NCBI RefSeq assembly: GCF_013372165.1
Contig: NZ_CP053828.1
Coordinates: 124,001-188,000 of the forward strand
Source: Campylobacter hyointestinalis subsp. lawsonii
GTDB lineage: Bacteria > Campylobacterota > Campylobacteria > Campylobacterales > Campylobacteraceae
Length of the DNA: 64,000 bases
Reading direction: 5' to 3'
Part shown: piece by piece, positions 1-9,309 of the stretch
Numbering within the stretch: position 1 is the stretch's first letter
Layout of the letters: the number at the start of each line of letters is the position of its first letter
The notes under the pieces: model-generated
Databases searched by the model: none
Told to the model about the DNA's origin: nothing
What the model saw: only the letters and a program-made list of their open reading frames with translations
Translations under genes and position numbers: made by a program

Positions 1-9
1 GTCAAAAAC

Positions 10-201
10 TTATATGCAAAGCATTTTTTTAACAGCTGAAACGTTAGTACTATCAACATAATGCGATTGTCTAAGGTCTCTCATACGCTTAGATGGTTTT
101 TTAGTCAAGATGTGGCTTCTAAATGCTGAGCCTCTTTTGATCTTGTTTTTTCCAACTTTAAAGCGTTTAGCTGCGCCACGAACAGACTTCATCTTTGGCA
201 T
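10..201 (-). CDS. rpmI: 50S ribosomal protein L35
   Basis: Ribosomal protein L35, a small basic protein of the large ribosomal subunit. The 63-residue product begins [15 protein letters not shown] and is rich in Lys and Arg throughout, which is the full usual family length. An AAGGA ribosome binding site lies 6 bases before the ATG. The usual partner rplT would follow downstream, beyond the window edge. infC, which precedes rpmI in many bacteria, lies about 24 kb away next to thrS, as is usual in Campylobacter. Confidence 0.97.
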   Translation of the reverse strand: MPKMKSVRGAAKRFKVGKNKIKRGSAFRSHILTKKPSKRMRDLRQSHYVDSTNVSAVKKMLCI

Positions 202-289
202 ACTAATCCTTTAAATTTAAAATGAACGCTGATTTTATCAAAAAAATAATAAATTTAAGCTAAATTGGCTTTTGTGTTGTTTTGAACTC

Positions 290-309
290 AAAATGATAAT
301 TGATATTAT
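290..309. promoter_or_regulatory. Possible Fur box before the ferric-iron transporter
   Basis: The stretch aaaatgataattgatattat lies 50 bases before the fbpA start and resembles the Fur operator (repeated NATWAT hexamers, GATAAT clearly present). The second half matches poorly. The position before an iron uptake gene makes iron-repressed control plausible, but this is inference from a loose AT-rich match. Confidence 0.4.
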
Positions 310-359
310 GTTTAAATTTAATAGATATAATTCCAAAAATTTCATACAAAAGGATAAAA

Positions 360-1367
360 ATGAAAAAAAGCTTATTGTTTTTGGGACTTTTAACAAGTGC
401 TATGTTGGCTAATGAGATAAATATATATACCGCAAGACATTATGATGCAGATCAAAGAATATACGACGCATTTGAAGCAAAAACCGGCATAAAAGTCAGA
501 GCTACTCAAGCAAAAGCTGGTGAGCTCATTAAAAAGCTTGAGATAGAAGGAAAAAGCTCAAAAGCAGATGTTTTTATCACAGCCGATATCGGGAATTTGT
601 ACTTGGCAAAAGAAAAGGGACTTTTACAAAGCGTGAGTTCTAAATATCTAGAAGAAACTATTCCATCAAATTTACGAGATGATGAGAATCAGTGGTTTGC
701 CGTTACAAAAAGAGCTAGAGTGATCGTTTATGCAAAGGATAAATTTGATCCTATAAAAGAAGGTCTAAATGACTATGAAGATCTTGCAAATCCAAATTTA
801 AAAGATAAACTTCTTATAAGAAGTGGCTCTGCAGGATACAATAAAACGCTCATCGCTTCTCAAATAGCACATAATGGTGAGGCAAAAACGCTTGAATTAT
901 CAAAAGGTATAGTTGCAAATTTTGCTAGAGATCCAAAAGGTGCAGATAGGGATCAAATAAGAGCTTTGGCTGCTGGTGAGGGCCTGATAGCAGTCGTAAA
1001 TACCTACTATATCGGTCTTATGTTAAACTCTCCAAAACAAAGCGATATCGAAGCAGCAAAGAGTATCGGTATAATCTTTCCTAACCAAAAAAGCTATGGA
1101 ACGCATATAAATATCAGCGGCGTGGGACTTACTAAAGCTAGTAAAAATAGAGATAACGCTATTAAATTTATGGAGTTTTTGCTAAGTCCTGAGGCTCAAG
1201 AGATCATAGCAAATATAAATTATGAATATCCGGTAAATAAAAATGTGAAACCTAGCCAAACTACGGCTGGCTTTGGCGAATTTAAAGAAGACGAGATATC
1301 TCTAAACAAAATAGGAGAAAATCTAAAAAAAGCCGTCTTCATTATAGATCAAGCCGGTTGGAAATAG
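360..1367 (+). CDS. cfbpA: Fe(3+) ABC transporter, periplasmic substrate-binding protein
   Basis: Periplasmic ferric-iron binding protein of the FbpA/FutA family (335 aa), feeding iron to the permease encoded next. The first 17 or so residues form a signal peptide (MKKSLLFLGLLTSAMLA). The mature start with NIYTARHYDAD and the Tyr-Tyr pair in NTYYIGLM (about residues 216-217) match the iron-ligating regions of the family. I chose the ATG at 360, with AAAGGA 6 bases before it, because it gives a proper signal peptide; an in-frame start at 300 would add 20 unlikely residues. It resembles CfbpA (Cj0175c) of C. jejuni. A possible Fur box lies upstream. Confidence 0.9.
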   Translation: MKKSLLFLGLLTSAMLANEINIYTARHYDADQRIYDAFEAKTGIKVRATQAKAGELIKKLEIEGKSSKADVFITADIGNLYLAKEKGLLQSVSSKYLEETIPSNLRDDENQWFAVTKRARVIVYAKDKFDPIKEGLNDYEDLANPNLKDKLLIRSGSAGYNKTLIASQIAHNGEAKTLELSKGIVANFARDPKGADRDQIRALAAGEGLIAVVNTYYIGLMLNSPKQSDIEAAKSIGIIFPNQKSYGTHINISGVGLTKASKNRDNAIKFMEFLLSPEAQEIIANINYEYPVNKNVKPSQTTAGFGEFKEDEISLNKIGENLKKAVFIIDQAGWK

Positions 1368-2915
1368 TTGAGAGCTATTAAATTTGGGGCGATTTTCGTC
1401 GCCCTGATCATCGTTTTTCCTATATTTTTTATCTTTATCGAAATGTTTTTCGGCGATTTTTCTTTGCTGAGCCATTTTATGAGATATCTGTTAGCCCCAT
1501 ATATCAAAGACACTTTTACGCTGCTTATTGGTGTGCTTTTTCTTAGCAGTGTTATAGCCTGTATAAGTGCTTATTTAGTCGTGAATTTCAAGTTTCCTTT
1601 TAGTAAATTTTTTGAATTTGGACTTGTTTTGCCACTTGCTATTCCTGCTTATATATTTAGTTTTGCTTATGTTGGACTTATGGATTATGATGGCGAATTT
1701 ATGAAAATATTTGGCTTTAGACTTGATATGATGAATATTTATGGTGCGATTTTTGTCATAAGTATGTCGCTTTATCCGTATATTTATATGTTCGCTAAAA
1801 CTAGCTTTAAAACGCAGTCAAAGATGGTATTTGAGATCGCAAAAGTGCATAACATATCTGCTTTTAGTGCGTTTTTTAAGGTATCACTTCCACTGGCTAA
1901 ACCTGCGATTTTTGGTGGAATTATGCTTGTAGCTATGGAAACTTTGAGCGATTATGGGACGGCGGCTTATTATGGCGTAAATACTTTTAGCGCTGGTATA
2001 TTTAAGGTTTGGTATGATCTTGATGATTCATATTTGGCTAGTTTTTTAGCTGGAATTTTGATGATTATAGTCTTTGGCATCATGTTTATAGAACATATAA
2101 ACAAAAAATCATACAGCTTCAATAACAATACAAATTTAGAAATTCAAAAACAAGAGCTATCTTCGCTAAAAAAATCTTTAGCTTTTTTATGGTGCCTTGT
2201 AATCTTTATTTTGGCATTTGGACTGCCTTTTTACTGGCTTGTTTATTGGTCTATTTTTGGGGATATTAAATTTGATATGAGTTTTGTTTCTATGGCTTCA
2301 AATTCGCTTTTTATAGCGGCTATAGCTTCTGTTTTGATAGTCACCATAGGTCTATTTTTGACGTTTTCTTCGAGATTTTTCGTATCAAATTTAGCTAGAA
2401 GTTTTGTGCTAAAATGTTCATCTTTAGGATATGCTTTGCCAGGAGCTAGTGTTGGAGTTTGCGTGATGATAGTCTTTGGCTACGTGGATAGAAACTTTGG
2501 TACGAGTTTGCTTTCTAGTAGTTTTGTCGTGCTTATATTTGGCTTTGCGGTTCGTTTTATGACTGCTAGTGTTTATGCTCTTGATAGCGGATATACAAAA
2601 ATATCTAAATTTATAGACGACGCTGCTAAAGTTATGAAAATCGGTCTTTTTAGTATGTTTTTTAGAGTGCATTTACCGCTTTTAAAACACTTTATTTTAC
2701 TTGCTTTTACTCTTTCTTTCGTAGATATCGTAAAAGAGCTTCCTTTGAGTTTGATCTTGCGTCCGTTCGAATTTGAAACTCTAAGCATCAGAGCGTTTTT
2801 TTATGCGACTGATGAGAGACTTTACGCTGCAGCGTTGCCAAGCTTACTTATAGTTTTGATATCTTTATGTGCGGTGATTTTTGTAGAATTTTATGCTTAT
2901 AAAAGATCTAAATGA
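1368..2915 (+). CDS. cfbpB: Fe(3+) ABC transporter permease
   Basis: Integral membrane permease of the FbpB family (515 aa) with about twelve hydrophobic segments in two homologous halves, as in fused binding-protein-dependent permeases. Each half has an EAA-like loop, for example in the FEIAKVHNISAF region and the FIDDAAKVM region. Translation begins at a TTG directly after the fbpA stop TAG, so the two genes are coupled. No ATP-binding subunit follows: the next gene is the convergent cmeC. In C. jejuni the ATPase gene cfbpC belongs to the same operon. Confidence 0.88.
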   Translation: MRAIKFGAIFVALIIVFPIFFIFIEMFFGDFSLLSHFMRYLLAPYIKDTFTLLIGVLFLSSVIACISAYLVVNFKFPFSKFFEFGLVLPLAIPAYIFSFAYVGLMDYDGEFMKIFGFRLDMMNIYGAIFVISMSLYPYIYMFAKTSFKTQSKMVFEIAKVHNISAFSAFFKVSLPLAKPAIFGGIMLVAMETLSDYGTAAYYGVNTFSAGIFKVWYDLDDSYLASFLAGILMIIVFGIMFIEHINKKSYSFNNNTNLEIQKQELSSLKKSLAFLWCLVIFILAFGLPFYWLVYWSIFGDIKFDMSFVSMASNSLFIAAIASVLIVTIGLFLTFSSRFFVSNLARSFVLKCSSLGYALPGASVGVCVMIVFGYVDRNFGTSLLSSSFVVLIFGFAVRFMTASVYALDSGYTKISKFIDDAAKVMKIGLFSMFFRVHLPLLKHFILLAFTLSFVDIVKELPLSLILRPFEFETLSIRAFFYATDERLYAAALPSLLIVLISLCAVIFVEFYAYKRSK

Positions 2916-2944
2916 TGCTATATTTTTTAAATTTATCGCTTGCC

Positions 2945-2970
2945 AAAACCGCTCATTTCTGAGCAGTTTT
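2945..2970. terminator. Hairpin between convergent fbpB and cmeC
   Basis: Arms AAAACCGCTCA and TGAGCAGTTTT with a 4-base loop and one mismatch. It overlaps the last codons of cmeC. The A-tract and T-tract at the ends of the stem make it usable on both strands, serving the iron transporter and cmeABC. Confidence 0.6.
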
Positions 2971-4365
2971 AGGACTTGCTAAGCTAGGATCATCTTCATA
3001 GTCAAATCCTCCGCCAAGTGATTTATAGACATCAATTACACTAGTAGCTACGCTTAGTTTTGATTGAGCAAGGCTTAGTCTTGCTGATAACAAATTTCTT
3101 TGTGAATCTAAAAACTCAAGATGAGTGCTGTATCCGTTGTCGTATCTGGCTTTTGAAAGATCGTAAATTTTAGTTTGAGACTCTACTAGATTTTGCATAC
3201 TTTTTTCTTTTAACACAGAGTTTTTGCGTGTATCAAGAGCAGTTCTTATCTCACCAAATGCAGTTTTTACGGCTTTATCATATGATAAAAAGCTTGCGTT
3301 TTGTTCTAAATTTGCAAGTTCTACTTTGTTTTTTGTTCTTCCAAAATCAAGAAGAGGCATTATGAGACTTCCACCGACACTCCATGTATTTGCATTTTTT
3401 ACGAAAAATCTATCAAATTCATCGCTACTAAATCCAAAAATTCCTGTTAAAGAGAGCTTAGGTAGATAGCTAGTTCTTGCTACTCCAACTAAGAAATTTG
3501 AAGCTTTAAGCCTTTGTAGTGCGCTTGCTATATCTGCTCTATGTAAAAGCACGTCTGAGCTTATGCCATTTGGGACTTCTGGTATAGTTGGAAGGGTTAA
3601 AGGGGCATCTATATTTTTGTATAGAATTTCATTTAAGTTTTTACCGACTAAAACGCTTAAAGCTGAGTTTGTTTGTGCGATCTGAGTTTGTATATCTATA
3701 AGCTGAGTTTTAGCACTATGCACTGCAGCTTTGGCTTGATAATACGTAAGCTCGTCTATGGCTCCTGCATCAAGCTCTTTTTGCCTATAAGCAAGTGTTT
3801 CTTCGTAAGTATTTAATGTCTCATTTAGTATATTTTCTTGTTCTTTTAGAGATATGAGCGTAAAATACGTGCTTGCAGTAGTACTTGCTATGCTTAGTCT
3901 TGCGTTTTCATAGTCATATTTTGTGGCTTTAAAAGTAGCTTCACTAGCGTTTGCGTTGTCTCTTACTCTACCCCAAAGATCTATTTCGTAGCTAAGAGCA
4001 GCGCTTAGACTAAATGCGTTGTATTTTTTATTATCTTGACCTGTGTATGTTTCACCGCTTGAGCGATTTTTAGTTGCTTCACCATTTAAATTTATATTTG
4101 GAAATAGCTCAACATTAGCTAAATTTAGGTTTATTTTTGCTTGTTCTATATTGTTTAGAGCTATTAGAAGATCGCTATTGTTTTTTAACGCTTCAGCAAC
4201 AAGAGAGTTTAATCTCTCGTCACTGAAATCTTCCCACCATTTTTTATTGATACTATAACTATCAAATTTATACTCATATGATTGCTCTATATCTATCATA
4301 TCAGGCTTTAAAGAACATCCTGTTATAAGCAAAGCAAATGAGGCGATCAAAATTAAATTACGCAT
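2953..4365 (-). CDS. cmeC: Outer-membrane channel of the CmeABC efflux pump
   Basis: TolC-family outer-membrane lipoprotein (470 aa) giving the exit duct of the tripartite RND pump. The start MRNLILIASFALLITGC is a lipoprotein signal with the lipobox LITG-Cys. The body has two repeats of the outer membrane efflux domain, with long helices containing heptad-like Leu/Ala patterns. Its ATG lies inside the last 8 bases of cmeB, with GGAGAGG in front, so translation is coupled. Together with cmeA and cmeB it should export bile salts and several antibiotics, as the C. jejuni pump does. Confidence 0.95.
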   Translation of the reverse strand: MRNLILIASFALLITGCSLKPDMIDIEQSYEYKFDSYSINKKWWEDFSDERLNSLVAEALKNNSDLLIALNNIEQAKINLNLANVELFPNINLNGEATKNRSSGETYTGQDNKKYNAFSLSAALSYEIDLWGRVRDNANASEATFKATKYDYENARLSIASTTASTYFTLISLKEQENILNETLNTYEETLAYRQKELDAGAIDELTYYQAKAAVHSAKTQLIDIQTQIAQTNSALSVLVGKNLNEILYKNIDAPLTLPTIPEVPNGISSDVLLHRADIASALQRLKASNFLVGVARTSYLPKLSLTGIFGFSSDEFDRFFVKNANTWSVGGSLIMPLLDFGRTKNKVELANLEQNASFLSYDKAVKTAFGEIRTALDTRKNSVLKEKSMQNLVESQTKIYDLSKARYDNGYSTHLEFLDSQRNLLSARLSLAQSKLSVATSVIDVYKSLGGGFDYEDDPSLASPKTAQK

Positions 4366-7300
4366 TTTCCTCTCCTTTAGTAGCTATTTTACCACGTTTT
4401 TTATCTAGCCACAAATTAAAACTTTCTAGTATATAGAAAAAGAGCGGTACAAAGAAAATAGCTATCGTAGATGCTGCTATCATACCGCCGATAACTCCAG
4501 TACCTAGTGCGTGACGCGACGCAGCTCCAGCTCCAGTAGCTAACGCCATAGGTAAAACTCCAAGAGTAAAAGCAAGAGAAGTCATTATGATAGGTCTAAA
4601 TCTCATCCTAGCAGCATTTATAGCAGCTTCTTTTATAGTTTTTCCCGCTAAGTGCTCTTGCATAGCAAATTCCACTATCAATATGGCATTTTTAGCCGCT
4701 AGTCCGATGAGAAGTAAAAGCCCTATTTGAAAATACACGTCGTTGCTAAGTCCTCTTCCCCATGTAAAAAGAAGTGAGCCAAATACAGAAAAAGGAACAG
4801 CAGTTACAACCGCTAAAGGCATAAGCCATCTTTCATACTGAGCTGCAAGTATCAAAAATACAAATATCATACCAAATACAAATGCTTGAGCGCCTTTACC
4901 AGTTGATGCTACTTCTTGATACGCTGATCCAGACCAGCCTATATCATACTCAGATCCTAGCTCTTCAGTTATAACTTGTCTTATAGCTTCTATGGCTTCT
5001 CCAGAAGTATAACCGGGCTTTGGCTCACCCATAATCTTTGCTGCTGGGAATCCGTTGAATCTATCGACATTGTCTGCTCCAAGACTTCTTGTGAGTTTTA
5101 CTAATGAATCAAGCGGAACCATTTTGCCTTCGCTTGATCTTACATATAATGACCTAAAGTCTTCAGGAGAGTCTCTATACTCTTCATAAGCTCTGATATT
5201 TACTTTGTATGTTTTACCAAGTATATTAAAATCATTGACATAATACTGTCCTATAGTCGCGTTTATAGTATCAAATATATCAGAAAACGCAATACCCATC
5301 ATCTTGATTTTTTCTTTATTTAGAGTAAGTTTATACTCAGGGAAATTTGTATCAAGGGTAGTTCTTACTTGAGTTAGAGCCGGGTGGGCATTTGCTTTTG
5401 CGACTACTTTTTGCATATCGGCTTCTATCTCGTTGTAATTTTTACCGGTTGTATTTTGTGCAAATAGTTCAAAACCGCCTGTGATAGATAGACCCATTAT
5501 AGGCGGTGGAGTTGTAGCAAAAGTCATAGACTCTCTATCTGCTGGGTAAAGTTGTCCTGTGAGTTGTCCTGCTATGGTAGCAGCCGCATTTTGTACTCCT
5601 AGTCTCTCATTCCACGGTTTTAGCGTGATAAACATAATGCCGGCATTTTCTCTAAGAGTTCCTGCTAGCATATCATATCCTGCAAGTCCGGTAACATTTT
5701 TAACGTTTGGATTTTTTGCTACTATTTCACGTATGAACTCCGTATCTTCTAGAGTTCTAGTAAGAGTAGAAGCCGGTGGTAAATTTGTTATAGCAAGAAT
5801 ATAGCCCTTATCTTCGGCTGGAACCAAACCGCCTGGAATGACTTTAAATAATTCTATCATCATAAATATTATAATTCCAACACATATAAGACTTATGATA
5901 ACATGTCTGAGTATCTTTGCTACACCTGCTGTAAATATTCTCGTAGAAAAGTCGAAGAATTCATTAAATTTACGCACAAACCAAAATGGTGGATTCTCTT
6001 TTTTACGAAGTATGATAGCGCACAAAGCAGGCGTAAGAGTTAATGCAACAAGTCCTGATATACAAACAGATACGACTAGAGTTAGCGCAAACTGCCTTTG
6101 TATGACGCCTACAAATCCTTCCATAAATGCAACAGGAATAAAAACCGCTGATAAAACAAGAACGATAGAAATGACAGGAGCTACTATCTCGCTCATAGCT
6201 TTTATAGTTGCTTCTTTTACTGTGAGTTCTGGCTCTTCATGCAGTGTCCGCTCTACGTTTTCTATAACGATGATAGCGTCATCAACGACTATTCCTATAG
6301 CTAGTATGAGTGCAAATAGCGTAATCAAATTTATCGAAAATCCCATAGCGTAGATTCCGCCAAACGCTCCTAAAATAGATACTGGCACTGCTAACATAGG
6401 TATGAAAGTCGCTCTTAAATTTCCTAAGAACATATACATAACGATAATAACAAGTACCATCGCTTCTATAAATGTTTTTATAACTTCTTCAATGGATACT
6501 TTAACGAACTCAGTAGTATCATAAGCTACTTGATAAGTCATCTCTCCTGGAAAATTTGGCTTTAGCTCATCTACCTTTTCTTTTATAGCTTTTGCAGTAT
6601 CTAGCGCGTTTGCACCGCTTTGTAAAAATAGTAGTACAGGAACCATATTTCCGCCGTTAAATTTACCTGTAAACGTATAACTTTGAGCTCCAAGCTCGAT
6701 ATTTGCTACATCTTTAAGCCTTAGTATATTACCTTTTGAATTTGCGGTAATGATTATATCTTCAAACTCTTTTATGGTTTTTAGTCTGCCTTCTGGTTTT
6801 ATAGCATAGACATAAGGATTTCCGGCACTTGTAGGTTGCTCTCCTATCTTACCGGTTGCGTATTGAGAGTTTTGCTCTTGTATTGCTTTTATAACATCTG
6901 ATGTTGTAAGCTTGTGTTTTTTAAGAAGATCTGGTTTTATCCAAACTCTCATAGAATACTCTTTAGAGCCTATAACTACAGCATCTCCTACGCCTGGGAC
7001 ACGTTTTAAAGCATCTGCTATATTTATGGTTATATAATTGCTAAGCTCGGTATCGCTCATCTTGCCACTTGGATCATAAAAAGCCAAAACCTCAAGTATA
7101 GAACTACTTCTTTCATCTACTTTTACGCCGACCCTTCTAACCTCTTCTGGGAGTTTTGAAAGAACTGGATTTACTCTGTTATTAACATTTACACTGGCTG
7201 TTTGCGGGTCTGTGCCGATCTCAAAATACACATTTAAGCTCATAGTTCCTGATGAACTAGACGTACTTTGCATATATATCATATCATCTACGCCATTTAT

Positions 7301-7507
7301 AGCTTCTTCTAGTGGCGCTGCTACTGTGTCTGCTATGGTTTGAGCATCGGCACCATTATAGGTGGCTTGAACGACTATTTGAGGCGGAGTGAGTTGCGGA
7401 TACTCTTCAACCGCTGAACTTTTTAGTCCTATGTAGCCGGCAATTACGATTATAATTGATATAACGCAAGCAAACACTGGGCGGTTGATAAAAAATTTAG
7501 AAAACAT
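4358..7507 (-). CDS. cmeB: RND efflux transporter CmeB
   Basis: Inner-membrane proton-driven multidrug transporter of the HAE1-RND family (1049 aa, full length). It has twelve membrane segments and two large periplasmic loops. The proton relay residues are present: the Asp pair in GIVVDDAIIVIENVER (about residue 407) and the Lys in GLAAKNAILIVEF near residue 940. The N-terminus FSKFFINRPVFACVISIII is typical. The cmeA stop and cmeB start share a base (TAATG). No disruption is seen, so the pump should be functional. Confidence 0.97.
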   Translation of the reverse strand: MFSKFFINRPVFACVISIIIVIAGYIGLKSSAVEEYPQLTPPQIVVQATYNGADAQTIADTVAAPLEEAINGVDDMIYMQSTSSSSGTMSLNVYFEIGTDPQTASVNVNNRVNPVLSKLPEEVRRVGVKVDERSSSILEVLAFYDPSGKMSDTELSNYITINIADALKRVPGVGDAVVIGSKEYSMRVWIKPDLLKKHKLTTSDVIKAIQEQNSQYATGKIGEQPTSAGNPYVYAIKPEGRLKTIKEFEDIIITANSKGNILRLKDVANIELGAQSYTFTGKFNGGNMVPVLLFLQSGANALDTAKAIKEKVDELKPNFPGEMTYQVAYDTTEFVKVSIEEVIKTFIEAMVLVIIVMYMFLGNLRATFIPMLAVPVSILGAFGGIYAMGFSINLITLFALILAIGIVVDDAIIVIENVERTLHEEPELTVKEATIKAMSEIVAPVISIVLVLSAVFIPVAFMEGFVGVIQRQFALTLVVSVCISGLVALTLTPALCAIILRKKENPPFWFVRKFNEFFDFSTRIFTAGVAKILRHVIISLICVGIIIFMMIELFKVIPGGLVPAEDKGYILAITNLPPASTLTRTLEDTEFIREIVAKNPNVKNVTGLAGYDMLAGTLRENAGIMFITLKPWNERLGVQNAAATIAGQLTGQLYPADRESMTFATTPPPIMGLSITGGFELFAQNTTGKNYNEIEADMQKVVAKANAHPALTQVRTTLDTNFPEYKLTLNKEKIKMMGIAFSDIFDTINATIGQYYVNDFNILGKTYKVNIRAYEEYRDSPEDFRSLYVRSSEGKMVPLDSLVKLTRSLGADNVDRFNGFPAAKIMGEPKPGYTSGEAIEAIRQVITEELGSEYDIGWSGSAYQEVASTGKGAQAFVFGMIFVFLILAAQYERWLMPLAVVTAVPFSVFGSLLFTWGRGLSNDVYFQIGLLLLIGLAAKNAILIVEFAMQEHLAGKTIKEAAINAARMRFRPIIMTSLAFTLGVLPMALATGAGAASRHALGTGVIGGMIAASTIAIFFVPLFFYILESFNLWLDKKRGKIATKGEENA

Positions 7508-8628
7508 TATTTACCGCCTTTATCCATTGGGACTGGTTTGACTGGCTGTCCTACTTTTATCTTTTTAAAGTTATCTACTATGAGTTGATCGCCTTGTTTC
7601 AAACCGCTTGAGATAATCGCACTTGTGGCATCTTGAGATACGATCTTGATAGGATTTTTAGCGACTTTTCCGTCTTGAACTGTATAAACAAATGGATTTA
7701 CAAGATCTTGTAATATGGCGACTTGTGGAATTTTAAAGCCGTTTTTTTGGTAAAATCCATAAACATTGACTTTTGTAAATGCTCCTGGTCTTATTGCTGT
7801 ATTGTTATTATCAAATTTTGCTTTAGCATTTACGGTTCCGCTTGTTTCATCTATGACATTGTCGATAAAACTAAGAGTTCCGTTATAAGTAGTTCCTTCG
7901 TATTTCATAGTGACTAAAGAATTTAGCTGTTCCCACTCTTTGTCTTGAAGTTTTTGTGCGATATTTAGTTTATCGATATCTGAAATGGCAAACTGCACAA
8001 ATATAGGATCTAACTTTGTTAAGCGAACAAGCTCACCATCACTTGGACTTACGTAAGATCCAACGTCTTTTAGAGTATCACCAAGTACCCCAGAAAACGG
8101 AGCTGTTACTACTGAGTAATCAAGGTCGATTTTTGCGGTTTGAAGATTCGCTTTAGATGCTAAAACTGTTGCGTTTGCTGATTCATAAGCTGCTTTAGAA
8201 GCGTCATATTCTTTTTGTGAGATAGCATTTTGCTCGTAAAGCTTTTTTGATCTTTCAAAATCGGTGCTAGCATTTTTATAGTTTGCCTCAGATACTTTTA
8301 AATTTGCTAAAGCGGTGTCATAGGCGGCTTTGTATTTTGCTTGATCTATAAGATATAGTTTATCTCCTTTTTTTACGCTAGCTCCAGCTTTAAAAAACTG
8401 CTCTTCTATAGTTCCAGTAACCTTAGCTCTTAGGATCACGTCCATATAGCTCGTTGTCTGTCCGCTAAATTCAAGCGTGATAGGTATAGTGCCTTGACTA
8501 ACTTCGATAACTCCTACAGGAAGAGTAGGCATCTGTGAGGCGTTGTTCGCATTTTTTTCATTCGCATTAGAACAACCAGTTACTATAAGCGAGATGGCTA
8601 AAATACCTAGTTTATAAAGTTTATTCAT
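7507..8628 (-). CDS. cmeA: Periplasmic adaptor (membrane fusion protein) CmeA
   Basis: Membrane fusion protein of the AcrA/MexA type (373 aa), bridging CmeB and CmeC in the periplasm. It starts with a lipoprotein signal ending VTGC. The split biotinyl-lipoyl-like domain is visible as AKVTGTIEEQFFKAGASVKKGDKL and VTAPFSGVLGD, on either side of a coiled-coil hairpin rich in Ala, Lys and Glu. It is the first gene of cmeABC. Unlike in C. jejuni, no regulator gene lies directly upstream; a CmeR-like gene sits 2.2 kb away behind a transporter gene. Confidence 0.95.
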   Translation of the reverse strand: MNKLYKLGILAISLIVTGCSNANEKNANNASQMPTLPVGVIEVSQGTIPITLEFSGQTTSYMDVILRAKVTGTIEEQFFKAGASVKKGDKLYLIDQAKYKAAYDTALANLKVSEANYKNASTDFERSKKLYEQNAISQKEYDASKAAYESANATVLASKANLQTAKIDLDYSVVTAPFSGVLGDTLKDVGSYVSPSDGELVRLTKLDPIFVQFAISDIDKLNIAQKLQDKEWEQLNSLVTMKYEGTTYNGTLSFIDNVIDETSGTVNAKAKFDNNNTAIRPGAFTKVNVYGFYQKNGFKIPQVAILQDLVNPFVYTVQDGKVAKNPIKIVSQDATSAIISSGLKQGDQLIVDNFKKIKVGQPVKPVPMDKGGK

Positions 8629-8662
8629 TTATTTGCCTTTCATTGTCTTTTTATTTGAATTT

Positions 8663-8678
8663 AGTAATGACAATTACA
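8663..8678 (-). promoter_or_regulatory. Possible CmeR operator before cmeA
   Basis: On the minus strand this reads TGTAATTGTCATTACT, an inverted repeat (TGTAAT, 4-base spacer, ATTACT) with one mismatch. The C. jejuni CmeR operator, as I recall it, is the 16-bp repeat TGTAATAAATATTACA in the cmeR-cmeA intergenic region, so length, arms and spacing agree. It lies 35 bases before the cmeA start, suited to repression. Confidence 0.6.
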
Positions 8679-8921
8679 AAATATTTCGGGATTATACATT
8701 AATTTTTTTTAAAAGTCAATTTTTCACTAGATTTCCGTCTATTTTATATGACTTTTTTTAAATTAAAATTAAATTTATTGTCGGTAATATTTTTGATATA
8801 TAGAAAGAAAGTTGGCTGGATTTTGAATAGTTTTGAGGTAACAACCAAATTTGATAAATTTTTAGCAGGATGAGAAAATTAATGAAGCAATCTTTTAAGA
8901 GTGGTTTTATGAAAAAGTTGA

Positions 8922-9109
8922 TTAGATAAGAAATATTTTGGAATAAAAACGAAAGATGCAGATAAGAAAAGCATATTGAATGCTTATGATCTTTCTCAAA
9001 TATTTGCAGTATCAAGAATGCCAAGTAAAGAACTTTTACAAGCGATAAACGAAGTAAAGGTGGAACGCTTTGTGCTTCAATGGAAGAATTTGACAGACAA
9101 ATGCCATAA
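8922..9109 (+). pseudogene. Decayed RelB/DinJ-like antitoxin
   Basis: One frame from 8922 reads through YFGIKTKDADKKSILNAYD and MPSKELLQAINEVK and then goes wrong. A second frame continues from 9062 as GTLCASMEEFDRQMP and stops at 9107-9109, six bases before the toxin-like ORF. Joined, the tail has the layout of RelB/DinJ antitoxin C-termini. A single missing base near 9060 (AAGGTGGA for AAGGGTGGA) would explain the break. No start codon could be found in the right frame upstream, so the 5' end is also lost. Confidence 0.6.
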
Positions 9110-9114
9110 GACTA

Positions 9115-9309
9115 ATGAAATATAATATTAAATACTCTACAAAATTTAAAAAGCGTTATAAAAAATTAAATAGCAAAGAGCAACAAGAAGCAAGAGTGAT
9201 TATTAAATTTTGTATTAAGAAAAGTTTTATTTATATCTTTTTATGGAGTAGTGAGCCGAATAAAATTCGGCTTTATAAAATCATCCTAAATTTAGAGTGG
9301 AAAATATAA
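9115..9309 (+). pseudogene. Truncated YafQ/RelE-type toxin
   Basis: The first 30 or so residues (MKYNIKYSTKFKKRYKKLN...EARVIIKF) match the start of YafQ/RelE-family ribosome-dependent endoribonucleases, normally about 90 aa. After about base 9210 the reading frame runs into unrelated sequence, including the hairpin at 9254-9272 and the 3' end of the opposite-strand transporter gene. The catalytic C-terminal half is therefore absent. It lies 6 bases after the antitoxin remnant, the normal arrangement of such pairs. Almost certainly non-functional. Confidence 0.6.
9254..9275. terminator. Hairpin at the 3' end of the DASS transporter gene
   Basis: Perfect 8-bp stem AGCCGAAT/ATTCGGCT with loop AAA, followed on the plus strand by TTTAT. 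It starts 9 bases beyond the stop codon of the minus-strand transporter gene, so it probably ends that transcript. Confidence 0.6.

Noticed and set aside
5838-6353. 171-codon frame opposite cmeB
   Set aside because: Antisense shadow of an intact, highly conserved RND pump gene.
8758-9024. 88-codon minus-strand frame opposite the TA remnant
   Set aside because: Composition is Ile/Leu/Phe/Ser-rich as expected from AT-rich antisense, and the plus strand has a better antitoxin-like reading.
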